Origin: Sanderia malayensis
Taxonomy: Eukaryota > Cnidaria > Scyphozoa > Semaeostomeae > Pelagiidae
DNA: 64,000 bases
Assembly (NCBI GenBank): GCA_013076295.1
Contig: RQOL01000466.1
Span: 3,196,812 to 3,260,811 of the forward strand
Direction: 5' to 3'
Every line of letters starts with the position of its first letter. Position 1 is the first letter of the stretch. This document shows positions 11,641-24,074 of this stretch, one piece after another. The translations under genes were made by a program, and so were the position numbers. Below the pieces are notes generated by a model. It had not been told where the DNA came from and did not search any database. It worked only from the letters and a program-made list of their open reading frames with translations.

Positions 11641-11785
11641 GCATTCTCGTCTGGAATCTTCGTCCAAACAAATATTCATCTGACTCTTTGATGGCACATG
11701 CTTCTTGTGCTGGAAGATTTGGATGTTATCTTGTTCAAAGTGAGACAGGATAAAACTTAATACTATTATATGTACAGTTACTGAA

Positions 11786-13175
11786 ATGATTCGCTTTGCC
11801 GTGATTCATCGAGCTAGGGATGGATTAGCTTTGTCCGCATCAACAGACCTAGATGCGGGCTTAGATTTGGTAGACAGCAAGAAATCTGCAAAATTATTAG
11901 CAAAGAAAGCAAGGGAATTGCACACAAAATGTATCATGAAAATAAATCAACTTAAAATCTAGTAAGTGCATTTGCCACTTTTCATTCCAATATGCATCTT
12001 TGATAAATCTTATAAAGCAATAATTGCACACATGTTGACGACTAGTTTTATCTTATGTTTTTATTGTTTTGTTTTTACTTTTGTTTGTAGCTTGCTAACG
12101 GAGAATGACCTTTGCTGTTTAACGATATGCGAAGATTCATATTCATCATTGCTTGCATTTAGTTTTCTAAATGATTTAAAAAATGAATTCTTGCAGCAAT
12201 ATCCGAAACAGGCAGTTGATAAGGCTGTCAGGCCTTATTCTTTTATTGAATTTGGTAAGTAACATGTGTTCGGGGACAAGAGCAGAAGGGAGCAGTAAGA
12301 GTTCTTGTTCCCCAATTTCACTTGTCAGCTATCAGCAAATCAATTTTTTGGCTGGTGATGCAATACCATTATTGAACACTTTCTCAGGAATTTTCTTGTG
12401 TCACTGTCAAGCTTTCTGCTATCAAAAATGCTTTAATTTTTGCAGATAATTTCATTCAGAAAACCAAGCAGAAGTATAATAACCCAAGATCCCTAACTAT
12501 ACGAATAAATTTGGCTGAGTTAACTCAGGATCTTCAAAGAGATCCACCATATGAAATTACAAATGCAGATTTAACAAATCCGACTAAAGCAAGAAGCACA
12601 CCCATTGCTGTTCAAGGTTTGCTCTTAATTTATACATTGAATAACTTCTTTTTAAAATTGAAAATATATACTCATTGATAATTTTATTTGAAGGTGAAAA
12701 GAATAAATTAGTTCCATTATCTTGGCAAGGAATTTTAGCATGCTGCTTGATGTCTTTTTGTGCTCTTCTTAACTTGATAAGAGTGGTACCATTTCTAAGT
12801 GAACATGGCAATGAACCGCAAGAAGAAGCTGGATGGCTTATATTTGGGTTGAGTTTCTTATTTTCTGGATTATTGAATGGATTTCAGGTAAGGCCTAATA
12901 GAAATTTATTATCTTTCTAATACAGCTGTAGTGTATTTCAACATGCTAAGTCAATTTTATCATTTTTATTCTAGTGCTATCTGTTGCTGTATCCAATTAC
13001 TCGCAGACAATATTTCACTATTGGTGCATTCATTTTAAATGTTCTTCTGATACTTTTCCTGAAAGACTTTAGAAACCTATTACAAGTTGGCTTTCACTTG
13101 GGTGCAGCCATTTTTATATTCATAATGACACTGATAAGACCCAAACAGGGAAAGCTACCTGATTATAATGTCTAG
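11786..13175 (+). CDS. SEC22: SEC22A/C-like vesicle-trafficking longin protein, 5 exons, 301 aa
   Basis: Exons 11786-11961, 12091-12254, 12446-12616, 12694-12887 and 12975-13175 join in frame with GT-AG introns. The N-terminus MIRFAVIHRARDGLALSAST and the RPYSFIEF segment are the longin-domain landmarks of SEC22. From about residue 175 the protein has four hydrophobic segments (LSWQGILACCLMSFCALLN, AGWLIFGLSFLFSGLLNGF, YFTIGAFILNVLLILFL, LLQVGFHLGAAIFIFIMTL) instead of the single anchor and SNARE coiled coil of SEC22B. That is the SEC22A/SEC22C architecture, and the length matches (about 303-307 aa). It is expected to act in ER-Golgi membrane traffic. Whether it represents the A or C branch, or a common ancestor of both, is not resolved. 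Two AATAAA signals follow at about 13208 and 13222. Confidence 0.92.
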
Positions 13176-13207
13176 GTGTGCTGCATATTGTAGACTAGAT
13201 TAGAAAG

Positions 13208-13227
13208 AATAAACTTGATGAAATAAA
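13208..13227 (+). terminator. Polyadenylation signals of SEC22
   Basis: Two AATAAA hexamers lie 33-50 bases after the SEC22 stop codon, in the expected position for 3' end formation. Confidence 0.6.
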
Positions 13228-13625
13228 TAGGTAGGGTATTTGGGTTAAATTTGCTACCAGACCAATCAAGTCTGGTAATTATTGTTGGTCCCCATTCCTC
13301 TCAACGTGTCTTTCATTGGTGCAGAATATATAACATCACCTGTCATGTTATTACTAAAAGACAAAGCAACCCAGGAATGACCCAAGGAAAAGCTGAAACC
13401 CCAAGGAGGATAAAACAAGCCGAACAACCCAAAAAGAACACAAAAACAACCAAAGGTTTAAATCCTGCAGGGAAGCCATTCTCTAATCTTTGACATATGG
13501 GTATTCCCAATAATGATATGTAAAAAAGCCACCCTAACATCAAACACCCGCCGCATTGTCCCGTCTTTTCTTTTAATTACAACGTCATCCATCCACCATC
13601 ACTGCACAACTGCACGTTCACAATA

Positions 13626-13738
13626 ACCGTAATGCTTCGATTAATCGCCCGGCCGTTTAATAAACTTGTGATATTTTACCGAGCGTCTATTCGAGGGTGG
13701 CGTTTGAGGGGGCGTTTAATCGAAGCATTACGGTACGG
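13626..13738. mobile_element. Short TIR element (about 110 bp) upstream of the aminotransferase
   Basis: Near-perfect inverted repeats: CCGTAATGCTTCGATTAATC on the left (about 13628) and its complement ending in AATCGAAGCATTACGG on the right (about 13720-13736). It has no coding capacity. The first ATG of the open frame leading into the aminotransferase (13632) lies inside this repeat, which argues against that ATG as the true start. Confidence 0.65.
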
Positions 13739-13877
13739 TAGGTATGCGAGATCCAAAGTCCAGTCGAAGCACATCGCATCGTGGCTGTTTTGTTGTCTTT
13801 TTGTTCCAAAATTGTTGGCATTTTCAGCAGGTATCTGGCCGGTTGTAAAACAGACGAGTCCACAACTTGGCAGTTTC

Positions 13878-16800
13878 ATGTTTAATTTTGCAATGGACCG
13901 AAATATGATAAGGTCAGATCTTTGCAATTACAAAGTTGCATCAAATTTGGGTTTGAACGAGAAGATTGTACAACGAATTGAAAATGGTGAAAAAATTTAT
14001 CATATGGCTTTTGGGCAGTCACCATTTCCAATTTATGAACCAGCAGTGAAAGCCTTGCAAAACTATGCACACGAAAATGCCTATTTGCCTGTTGCTGGTA
14101 AGACGCCTATAAACATTCAACACTCTGTGGAAGGACAACTTTGTTGATCTGATCTTTGAAACTACATACGTTTTAGCCTGGGATTCGGCCGTGGATCTCA
14201 GGAATTTGGCCATAGATTCGAATAAATTTTCATTGTCAAATTCCAAGGCATTTCGGTTACCGGGGGTCATTTTGAGCATGCACTTCAGAGTCACATACTC
14301 ATAAGTGCGGAAAGTGGTTTCCTGAGGCCCAATCCACGGCCGAATCCCGGGATAAAAAGTAATTCATTCAAATATGTGGTCGCACGAAACGAAATCCACC
14401 ACAGACAATAAAGATCAAAGTACTTTGTTGTCAAGAAAGACCAACATTGTTGTCAATGTTGGTCTGTTTCGGCCAAAAACAGGGTTGTCCTTTTTTCCAG
14501 TATTAGCAACAACGTTTACTTGCTTATAGTTAACTGTATTTATAATCCATTTTTGCACCAGGCATAAAAGAACTTCGACAAGCAATTATACAGTTTCATG
14601 AAAGATCGGATGGCATACACGGAATATCAAGTGATGATGTAATTGTTTCCACTGGCACAAAGCAATTATCATTCCTATTATTTTCTGTATTTGGTGGTGG
14701 TAAGTATATTTGTGTGTGATAAAAGTCAGTGCTTTAATAATTTTATCAGATGTGCCACTGGATCCAGGGCACCAATAGCGTGGGGGCAGTGGGGCCAGTT
14801 AGTGTCCCTAATGGGTCAGGCGTTCGCCTTAGGGTTAGGGTTACGGTTAAAGTTACGCTATGCGACGTAACGTTGAACAGAAAACATGCAAACTTTATTT
14901 TTTCAAAAATTTGTTGAGAGCAACGGAAATTGAATGATATCGTGGAGGAAAACACCGTGATTTTAACAACTGGTGAAAGAATTTAAATCTCTATATACTT
15001 ATCTACGTAGATGTATATCTTCCGTCGCCAACATGGACAACCTATCGACCTCAAACAGTGTTAGCGCACCATCAACCAATTGTTATCAACACAATGGTTG
15101 AAAATGGTTGGAAGATTGATGCAGCAGAACTTGACAACATGTTTGAAAATAATAAAGAAAGCAAGAAACTATTGGTTCTCATCAATCCCGACAATCCAAC
15201 TGGAACAAGTTATACAGCAGAAGATAATAAAGCCATTGCTAAAGTCTGCAAAAAGCATAATGCTATTGTCTTAAGCGATGAAATTTATTCATTGTTAAAT
15301 TTTAACGAAGATCACGACAGTATATACAAGGTATTTTTATTTCATTATTCCATGAATTATTTGTCTAATAACACTGCTCAATAGAAAGCCTTCTTTTTTC
15401 AAAATATTTCAAAATATAAATTAAAGCGTTTCACTCCTTTCTTTAATTATTTCCGATTCTGAGATAATTTACGACTGTTAACTGTATTTAACTTGCAGCA
15501 TTACCCAGAAGGGACGATATTACAGAATGGTTTGTCAAAATGGGCATCTGCTGGTGGTTGGCGTATTGGCTATCATATTTATCCGCCATCTTTATCAAAT
15601 ATTAAAGCAGCAGTAAGAAGCGCTGGAAGTCATACATATTCATGTGCATCCGCACCAATTCAGTATGCTGCATTGGAATATTTCAAGTAGGGTGTTTCAT
15701 ATTATTTTATATTTTTCCATTACTCGTAATTGCATAATTATTGCATAAGACAGTATTGAATAATTAAATTCCATTTAAATATAATGATTATTTTATTATT
15801 GAGCAGGTTTGATGCTGAATGCGCTGAGTATGTGGCTCATTGCAGACGAATTCTCAAAGCTCTTTCTCAGTACATACATAAAGAATTGACTGAAATTGGA
15901 ATTAAAGTTCTACCACCGAAAGGAGGCTTTTACATGATGCCTGACTTCGAGGTTAGTTTTGCAGCTTGTATCTAGTGATTATTGAATTGAAGTTCTCGAT
16001 GCTCACAACAAAGGACATTGACCGTACTGCAATACTGGACAAAGGTCCTTCAGTGATTAAGTTAATAATATGGGGCGCCATAGTGGACAAAAGTAGGTCA
16101 AGAACAAAATGTTGAGTCAAGAATTTGCAATCAGTAGTCAAGAATTTTCGATCAGTAGTCAAGAACTCACTATCAGTAGTCAAGAATCTTCGATCAGTAG
16201 TCAAGAATTTGCAATCAATAGTCAAGAATTTATAATCAACAGTCGAGATTTGCGATCAATAGTCAAGAATTCTCGACCAGTAGTCAAGAATTTGCAATCA
16301 ACAGTTGAGCTCACAAAGTAAGGAAAACATGGTCAAGATGTTTTTTCTTACAAAGACAGAGCCATTGCCATGACACGTGGCATCCGTCTGGTCCACATTT
16401 TACCAGTGACGAGCAGCAACAACAACAAATTTCTTAGATATATCATATTTACATTTCCGTACACTGTTTGCAAGACCACTAACGATTGTGTTAACAACAA
16501 AGGTGCCTCTTGAACCGTTAATAAAACGCTCAAAGAGCTGCAAAAATTTCGATGTATTGGTCTAACTTCCTGATGTCGTATTCCATTCCATTGATATCAC
16601 AGATATAGTAATTCCTTTGTAAATTTTCAAGAAAAGGTCCTACTTCAGTAAGGAATTCTTCCGATTCTTCACAGTTGACACATGTAACTAGTACCAAGAA
16701 AACAATAAATAAAACAATGATAATTTTACAAATCGCCATTTTGAAGCTTTCGCAAAAAAGAACATGCAGCTTTGTGAATTGAATTGAATTAAAGTGGATT

Positions 16801-17578
16801 CTGCGATATTTTGAAGTTTCTGGCACAAAAAGTAAAATGTCCACCATGAGCAGTGTATAATGCGGACCAGACGGATGCCACGTGTCATGGCAATGGCTCT
16901 GCCTTTGTAAGAAAAAACAACTTGACCATGTTTTCCTTACTTTGTGAGCTCAACTGTTGATTGCAAATTCTTGACTACTGATAAAGAATTCTTGACTATT
17001 GATCGCAAATCTTGACTGTTGATTATAAATTCTTGACTATTGATTGCAAATTCTTGACTACTGATCGAAAATTCTTGACTACTGATAACAAGTTCTTGAC
17101 TACTAATCGAAAATTCTTGACTACTGATAGCAAGTTCTTGACTACTAGTCGAAAATTCTTGGCCCAACATTCTGTTCTTGACCTACTTTTGTCCACTATG
17201 GCGCCCCATATAATAATTAATAACCACTATTTTCGCCATTCCAATGTCATTAATTTATGGTATCTTTTATTTAAGATTCTACGAGTTGCTCTGAAGAAGA
17301 AAGGCATAACAAATGCTGATGAAATGAGCAAATTACTTCTTGAAGACGCAAAAGTTTCACTATTGGCTTGTGGGCCAGCTTTTTTAAGGCCAAAAAGTGA
17401 GTTTACATTCAGATTATGCTTCATAAATTTTGATGGTAAAAAGGCATTGGATGAAAGTAGAAAGATAGGTTTGAAAACTCCAATAACAGATGAGTTTCTT
17501 AAAGCAAATTGTACCAAAACAATAGAAGGTATTCAAAAACTGAAAAGCTGGACCTTGGACCAATTATCTGACCAATAA
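13878..17578 (+). CDS. Class I/II PLP-dependent aminotransferase, 6 exons, about 437 aa
   Basis: Exons 13878-14097, 14562-14699, 15011-15330, 15499-15686, 15807-15951 and 17276-17578 keep frame throughout. Fold-type I landmarks appear in order: HMAFGQSPFPIYEPAVKAL near the N-terminus, VSTGTKQLSF, LPSPTWTTY, LVLINPDNPTGTSY (the NPTG motif), AIVLSDEIYSLLNF (cofactor-contacting Asp), NGLSKWASAGGWRIGY (SK lysine for the Schiff base) and, in the last exon, FTFRLCFINFDG (carboxylate-binding Arg). It should transfer amino groups between an amino acid and a 2-oxo acid. The substrate is not identifiable; aspartate/kynurenine-type aminotransferases share this layout. The ATG at 13878 was chosen because the frame upstream runs into a repeat; an unseen 5' exon is possible. 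Intron 5 contains a foldback element and intron 1 a MITE. Confidence 0.88.
14177..14351. mobile_element. MITE in aminotransferase intron 1
   Basis: Inverted repeats CCTGGGATTCGGCCGTGGAT at the left end and ATCCACGGCCGAATCCCGGG at the right end enclose about 120 bases of non-coding sequence. The target duplication could not be defined. Confidence 0.65.
16071..17210. mobile_element. Foldback element with minisatellite arms in aminotransferase intron 5
   Basis: Both ends are TATGGGGCGCCATAGTGGAC and its complement. Each arm of about 300 bases contains a minisatellite of 20-21-bp units (words like GTCAAGAATTTGCAATCAGTA), inverted between the arms: about 16112-16310 on the left and 16940-17170 on the right. 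The arms continue with a unique shared stretch (GCCATTGCCATGACACGTGG at about 16362-16381, complement at about 16877-16896). The central 16399-16861 is single-copy here and carries a minus-strand ORF with a signal peptide. Long tandem-repeat arms are typical of foldback transposons. No transposase is present. Confidence 0.85.
16400..16739 (-). pseudogene. Small secreted-protein ORF inside the foldback element, frameshifted
   Basis: From an ATG at 16739 the minus strand encodes MAICKIIIVLFIVFLVLVTC, a strong signal peptide, followed by an acidic/polar mature part (EESEEFLTEVGPF, YYICDINGMEYDIRKLDQY). It stops at 16530. Just before that stop, shifting frame by one base leads into a further open stretch of about 43 codons (LFERFINGSRGTFVVNTIV, then KKFVVVAARHW) ending at 16400. 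This could be a one-base frameshift, a sequencing error, or chance. Joined, it would be a 110-115-residue secreted protein with few cysteines. It resembles no transposase and no family I recognise. A captured host exon is one explanation. Confidence 0.4.
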
Positions 17579-18036
17579 TAATGCTTTTGTCAATTTCTTC
17601 AAGCTAATTTATTGAAAAATATTGATCTGCATTGTCTGTATAGTTTGCAACAATGAAATCTATTGAAGTAGAAGATAACATATAATTTGCAAACATTTTG
17701 ATAGTTTTAGCGACTCGAGGAAATTACGAACACTATTTCTATCGTGGCACTTTACCTCCTTGGTCAATGATTGCCATAGCTAGTAGATAATGGCATGCAC
17801 GGATTGTATTTTGCCAATACTTTGTTTTCGAGACGAGATGATTAAAATATTAGTTGGAAATAAATTTTAACAAGAATCGAAGGAATGAGTTGTGATGCAG
17901 CAAATTTGCACGCAAGGTAAGACGAAATTTTTATATCCTTAAATATTATTCTTTCGATTAAGATGAACAGCTTCTTGTCATGAAAATGGGCAAAGTAAAA
18001 CTATCGCAATATCCGTCATTATTTCAGTAAAATTAA
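17579..18036. other. Convergent intergenic spacer
   Basis: This spacer separates the 3' ends of the aminotransferase (plus) and DPY19 (minus). It must hold both 3' untranslated regions and polyadenylation sites. Nothing else is recognised. Confidence 0.6.
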
Positions 18037-21000
18037 TTAAACTTTGAGCACCAAGTATTGTTTATTTCTAAAGAGTTCACTAAATGGCTGAGCGTTTAGT
18101 TGCAAAATTGTGCAGCATGGAGTCTTGCCTTTATTGGCTGGGTCTTCAATATCCCAAATTTCTGGTAGCGAACAGCCAGGCCTGTATCAAATAATAATAA
18201 TCAAAATATCATTTCAAATTCAATAAATAAAAGTTGGTATCAAAATTAATAGAGTGTTGCTAAGGGGAGCTTACTAAGCGAGATCTCACCTTATCCTATA
18301 CAAAATTTGTTTTTTATTCATACGAGAAAGCGGACTGGCCAGCTAAGCGAGATCTTACTTGAGCACTGCCGAGATCTCGGCAACCGGGCTGGAAATCTCC
18401 TATATGAATCCGCTTATCGAGCCAGAATCATGTTAACTGCGCATGCACAATCATTGTTTTCATTGTCAATTTCTCACTCGCTTGGTGTGCTGGCTGGCCC
18501 GATAAGCGCAGCGGACTCAAATGAACGAACAAGTATTACTTACTTGTATCTTTTGACACACCACGAGTCTTCTAAAATCATGTGTGTTACACGAAGTTCT
18601 TTTAAAGCTCTGTGAACATGATTACACAATTGTCTGCTGTAAATCTGATATATCTTCCTTGTTCTTTCCCTATCAATTCAAGTATACAATTTCTTTTAAT
18701 TTTGCAATAAACTAAATATTGCTATTTTTAACAATTACATATTGTTTAACTATTTTTTTAGAAGACGATTCAAATGGAACAAGATAAATATATTTATCAA
18801 GAAAGATATGAAGAGATATAATGGAGAACAGGTAGATAGCTTTGATTAATTTTGGAATGACAGCACCACAAGGAGGACATACATGTCCCCTATGGGGTGT
18901 CATGTCATCAAAGGGGCATGGTTTCTTTTCAATAGGAGGTGATCACAAAGCTTTCCTTCATCTAATTGATTTGGGCAAAAATACTCCACCTTAAGCCAGC
19001 ATCCTCATAATGTGGGTGATTAACAATTGCTCTTTTTGTTGTCAACTTTATAGTTGCCATTGTTGGCATTGATCCAGCAAAAACAGCATCTAAAATGAAA
19101 CAAAAAGCTATAACTTTTAAGTTTTGAAATAAAATGAATTCAAGGTCAAAGAAATCAACAAGATGTTTCAAAAAATGTCTTACCTGATGGTGTTTTGTGT
19201 TGGATCCATTCAACCTAAAAAGATTCATCAAGTTTTCAATATTCCACATTCAATAAGCTAATACTGATGATTGGAAAATTAAATAAGACTCACCAATTGT
19301 TCCAATTCAGGATTATTATATTCACCTTTTGTATTCTGTTAATGGAAAATATGGCTATGTAACCAGTCCTCAATAAATGAGAATTTACACTTGAAATTGT
19401 AGTTGATGAAACTACTTACAAATTGAGATTTAAGGTTAAGTATTCCTTGAACAGACATTGTTGCTAATAACACAACAATTAATGCCTGATGATGCAATGG
19501 GTTTTTTATGAATCCAAGCAACTGAAATGGAACAAAATATTTTTTTGAAAAATGCAAAAGTAGACAAATTCAAAGAGAATACATGGTAGCAAGATATAAT
19601 ATTACTAGCCGGGGGCGCTCGCTACGCTCGCTTCCCTGAGGGCGTGTTCCATTTTGGGTGGAGATCAAAACCCCCGTGTGTCATCTTAGAGTGACGTACT
19701 AACTTAATGTGGAAAACAAAAACATGCGTCTCATAACCCCCCCCCCCCAATTTCATGACACCCTAATTTAACTGAAGAAAAAATAATACAAATAACTAAT
19801 TCAAATAATAATATAAATAATTTATTAAATTTAAATTATTTAACCCCAAATAAGGTCAGAAAATGCAGTTCAAATTTGCAAAAAATTGTCACCTGTCGCG
19901 AAGCTAGTAATGATGTCATGATGCAAAGTGCTGGCGTTCCAAAAAGTTTCAGTCTCATTATTAAGATTGACATTAAAACAAATGCAATCGTTTGTAATAG
20001 GAAATATAAATGCTAGAAGAAATAAAATAAAGTTAGAAAAGAATTTGATATTTGTATTATTGTTGAAAGTTATGAGAAAAATAATGGATTACCGCGGCAT
20101 ATGGCTTTGTCAAGCTAAAAGAAAAGGTGCACATTTATTCTAAACATCTCCTATAAAATAAATTCTCCAATAAAATGAAGCAGGTTTGATAAAACAGAGA
20201 AACATACTCTTCTATGGTACTTTGGTCTTGAGGAGCTTTTGTTTGGTCACCTTCTTTTGATTCTTTAAAAACGTTACTTCCAAACCAAAATTTTGTTTCG
20301 TTTTGAAAAACCTAGATATAAGCATGATATTTACTGGACTTTCTTTCTCGCAGACATTGACATGGCAGAATTTAAATTATCACTCCCACTTACTTTAATA
20401 AGTAAAAGGATTGTTGATAATAATGCACAAGGAATTAGAAGTGTCTTTGTCAATCTTATTGGAGTCTAAAATGCAAAGATTATGTAATATTTGATAAAGG
20501 CAGTACAGTATCAAGCAAGGCTTAAGAATTAGTAATACTGGAATAGTTGACAATGTGGAATGAAGCTACTTACTTCAGCTTCATAAAAATCAAATTCTGG
20601 TGCACAAACATAAAGCAAGGTATGGAAATCTTTGTAATTGGAAAATTTTGATTTCAGAATGTCAAAGATATGAGCCTACAAAGAAAAAAATTATTATAAA
20701 CCTGAAAAAGAGATTTTTAGTAAAAGTGTAGTTGGTATGAATGGAATATAAAACATATCCAGGTTCATACATCATCTTTTATGTTGAATAACTTTGCTAT
20801 CCCAATTTTTGATGCAAAGGTACCACAAATAAAAGTTAGCCCTTGGACAATCTATGATTGAAAAGAATAGAAATGCAAATTTATTATTGCAGTAATGCAT
20901 CTTTAGAGTACAAAAAGGCCAGAAAATAGGTTAAAATCCAAGCTTACCCAAATGATTATTCTGTTGGGTAATTTGTTTATCAATGGCTCAGATTTTGCTA

Positions 21001-24000
21001 GTACCTAAAAAATTAGTAAAAAATTATCTAAGGAGATCTTATCAAAGAAATATTTTGTTACAAAACTGGTTTATAAAAAATTTAAAAGAGCTTACCAATG
21101 TCATTAGTGTTGCAGATACAAAAAATGAGCTGAAATAAATAAATTTGTTTCACAACGGTAGTTCCAATATATCATTACAGCGTTAAAAATCAAAGTGCAT
21201 AAAAAATTACAAAATTAAAGCACTTACCTCATGAGTAAAGTATTTGCAAATTGGAGCAGAAAGTTCAGAGCATGAGCAGCCTAAATAGTATAACAGAATA
21301 TTGCATATATTGAATGCATTTTCATTAGATATTATGGAAAATCGTATCTTAGGGAACGATGACGTAAATAAACTTACGAGAAGTCCGTAAACGATGCAAA
21401 GAACTTTGCCTGAAGTAATAAATTTCAAAACGTATAGCCCAAACAAAGCACAAATCTAAAAGTAAAATAGACGAGGTAAGATAGACAAACAAATTACGTT
21501 AATATCCTCAGCATGATTTTTTAAGATTCTCGAAATTATTTTGCTACCTGTGTCAAGAGTGCGAATTGAGCAAACTAAAAGAAGAAACAAATGAAACTTT
21601 GTTATTTCCCATTGTATTCATTTACAAAAACAGCAAAAGAGAATATTTCAAAATTATCCTGATAGTTTCACTAGAGTTCACCTGCCAAGGAAGCATGAAA
21701 CACAAAGTAACAAAACACAGCATCAAGCTATGCTTCCAGATTGGTTTATGTGTCCTGAAAGATCAATTGAATGCCACTAATTTCATTCACCATCTATACT
21801 TCATTACGATTAATTGAAACGTTATAATGCAAAATATGTTATAATGCTTGTGGTAAAATTGAAAGAAACATACTTGATAATGAAAACAACGCAAAGAAGC
21901 TGGGCAATCAGAAACGGGAATGAAAAACTTTCTCGCAAAGGAGGAGTCCACATGATTCTTGTCGCCTGGCAATATATTTAGTTTTTTTCAAAAGATAATA
22001 AAAAATCTTTATAGTGAAGAGATGGAATAGAACGAAAGATTAAGGATAGATTCAATTGCATGGTATGCGGATGTTTGTATGCCTCTTACTTCACCATGAT
22101 TGAAAAAGAATGCTGCTACAGATAATATTCCACCAAATATACTTTCACTAAAATCAAGATGGTGGAGAAGAAATGTTCATATAAAATAATTAGAATTGTA
22201 CTGAATAGATAAACTATTATATTGTAACAATGTGCATGATCACCTCAGGTAAAACCCCATCATAAAAACCAATGACATCATAGCACCGTTAAGCCAAAAT
22301 ATTGGATACACGTAGAAGAATGCAATATCACCCATTCCTGAATTTTGCAAAAAGAGCTTGTGAAATAAAATAACGAAAGAAATCTTGATTCATATGCTGA
22401 CATTACTTGTTATTCTATATTCACCTTCGCAACTTTCAACAGGAGATAACCCATAACCTCTGTTTACTGTATAGCAATCTTTGGTTCTTATATTATATGT
22501 TGTTGATATCCAATCGTATATTCTATAGGCGAGACCAAGAGCTACCTGGGACGAAGAACCATCGGATTAAAAGATTATTGATACAATCATAAAATCAAAG
22601 TGCATTCTAATCAGAAATAACATTTTCAAATAAGAATACACAAATTAACCTCAGGATATAAATTGAATCTGCGGAGAACATTAACTTGGTTTGGATATTC
22701 CGTGATATTGCATGCAGTAATAGAATTTAGACCATCCATAAAAGTTGGTGCTTCGACTATTGTTTTATAATATGAATAGTAGAGACCCTGGAAGAATAAA
22801 ATATAACTGATCAAATAATGTTACGTCCATATAATTATATTACAGACAGAGCGTTGGAAAGCATTTATGATAACATCAAATTGTGATGAGCAGCAAACAA
22901 AGGCTATGGATAATTGCGCAAGAGCCGGGGGCCAGATTCTGCTAATCGTGAAGTATGTATACCCGTTTTATGAACCAAAAATTGCCCCCTTAAGATTAGA
23001 CATATGTCGCGTTAGTTTTATTGTGGTGCCCCACGTTTTGGTACGCCCCTACGCCCTTGACTGTTGGAAATAATTGACACAAGCTAATAAAGATTGGCAT
23101 TCAGTTTGATAAAACTTTATTTGAAAAGAAAACATGATGATTATCGAAAATTGAGGACGATGGGAATAATTGGGACTTGATCACGCGGTGTTGTAGCGAG
23201 TATGTGGGTGGTTTGGTCGGCCACATGGAGCTTTGTGAACAAAAACGACAGATGGTTGGTGAACGTAAATATGTTGGTTTTGTTTGCCAACAATTATGTC
23301 GGTGAAGGAATGGAATCAAACAGCGTTAGATCCGTGTAAGTAAAAATTTTAAAAAGGATAATATAATGAATGTATTTAATATACCATTTCTGTTCTGAAT
23401 GAAAGTTCTCTTTCTAATGTTGACAAATGAGAGAAAAACCTTTCATTTTCAAACATGACTGATATATGTGAACTATGAGAGATGAAAGTAGAATTTTATA
23501 GCCAAGTCAATATATACATTATACACATATATTTGTGATAAGAAAGAAGAGAATGAAAGCAGGTGCCCTTATTGTGTCCACGCGCTTAAAGCTAATAAAT
23601 ATCAGCACAAAATTCAAGTGGTTAAATCCAAAGCAATATTAATTATTTTGTTAACTGTTAAAAATATGAACATAACACTAAAAATATGTCAAAAACCTGT
23701 GTAATATCCCTGATGCCAAAGCTGAAAAAAAAATGGGATAAAAAAATAAAACGAGATAATCTGATCTGGTCTGTCACATGGTCCTTTCATGAGCCGCAAC
23801 AAAGTTTTACGTTTTAGTCGCAAATACATGGTTTATAAATAAAATAAAGCTTTTTCTAGCTTTAACATTTATTTATAATAAAAGAATCAAATAACATACC
23901 AAGGGAGCAAACCAAAAGAATGTAACCAAAGTGCTTTGAATCCCAATTAATATTTATTTTACCATCTTTCAAATCTGTTGTCTCTTTTTTGTATTTCTTG

Positions 24001-24074
24001 CCTCGAGATTGCAGCTTACTCTTCGGGGGTGTCACTCGGTTTGAAGAAGTGTTTGTTTTGGATTTTCCTCCCAT
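18037..24074 (-). CDS. DPY19L: DPY19-family C-mannosyltransferase, 25 exons, 702 aa
   Basis: Minus-strand exons, 5' to 3': 24074-23900, 23721-23697, 23472-23385, 22787-22650, 22545-22425, 22337-22244, 22147-22090, 21965-21874, 21754-21682, 21574-21548, 21455-21378, 21280-21228, 21129-21096, 21004-20948, 20851-20771, 20675-20574, 20465-20394, 20311-20204, 20012-19893, 19521-19420, 19335-19294, 19214-19184, 19089-18990, 18636-18544, 18181-18037. All junctions keep frame (2109 bases). Family landmarks in order: [119 protein letters not shown] and [22 protein letters not shown]19 proteins are multi-pass ER enzymes that attach mannose from dolichol-P-mannose to tryptophan in thrombospondin repeats. 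Exon 2 is a 25-base microexon. The exon 18 donor (TAT|GTTTCT) is weak but fits phase. It is head to head with RBM48. Confidence 0.95.
18240..18535. repeat. Possible repeat fragment in the last DPY19 intron
   Basis: This part of the intron is richer in GC and repeats words such as AAGCGAGATCT (about 18277 and 18344) and GCGGACT (about 18329 and 18510). That suggests a degraded mobile element. No clear ends are visible. Confidence 0.3.
19605..19760. repeat. GC-rich insertion in DPY19 intron 19
   Basis: A sharply GC-rich patch (GGGGGCGCTCGCTACGCTCG) and a run of cytosines interrupt an AT-rich intron. It looks like a transposable-element fragment. No terminal repeats could be defined. Confidence 0.3.

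Noticed and set aside
13632..13877. Start of the aminotransferase at 13632
   Set aside because: That ATG is inside a TIR element, and the intervening residues have no family resemblance. The ATG at 13878 is preferred.
14828..14850. Telomere repeat (TTAGGG)
   Set aside because: Only two imperfect units inside an intron. Similar isolated words at 60.9-61.1 kb are also incidental.
18307..18615. 102-residue plus-strand ORF
   Set aside because: It overlaps a coding exon of DPY19 on the other strand and a repeat-like intron segment; no family match.
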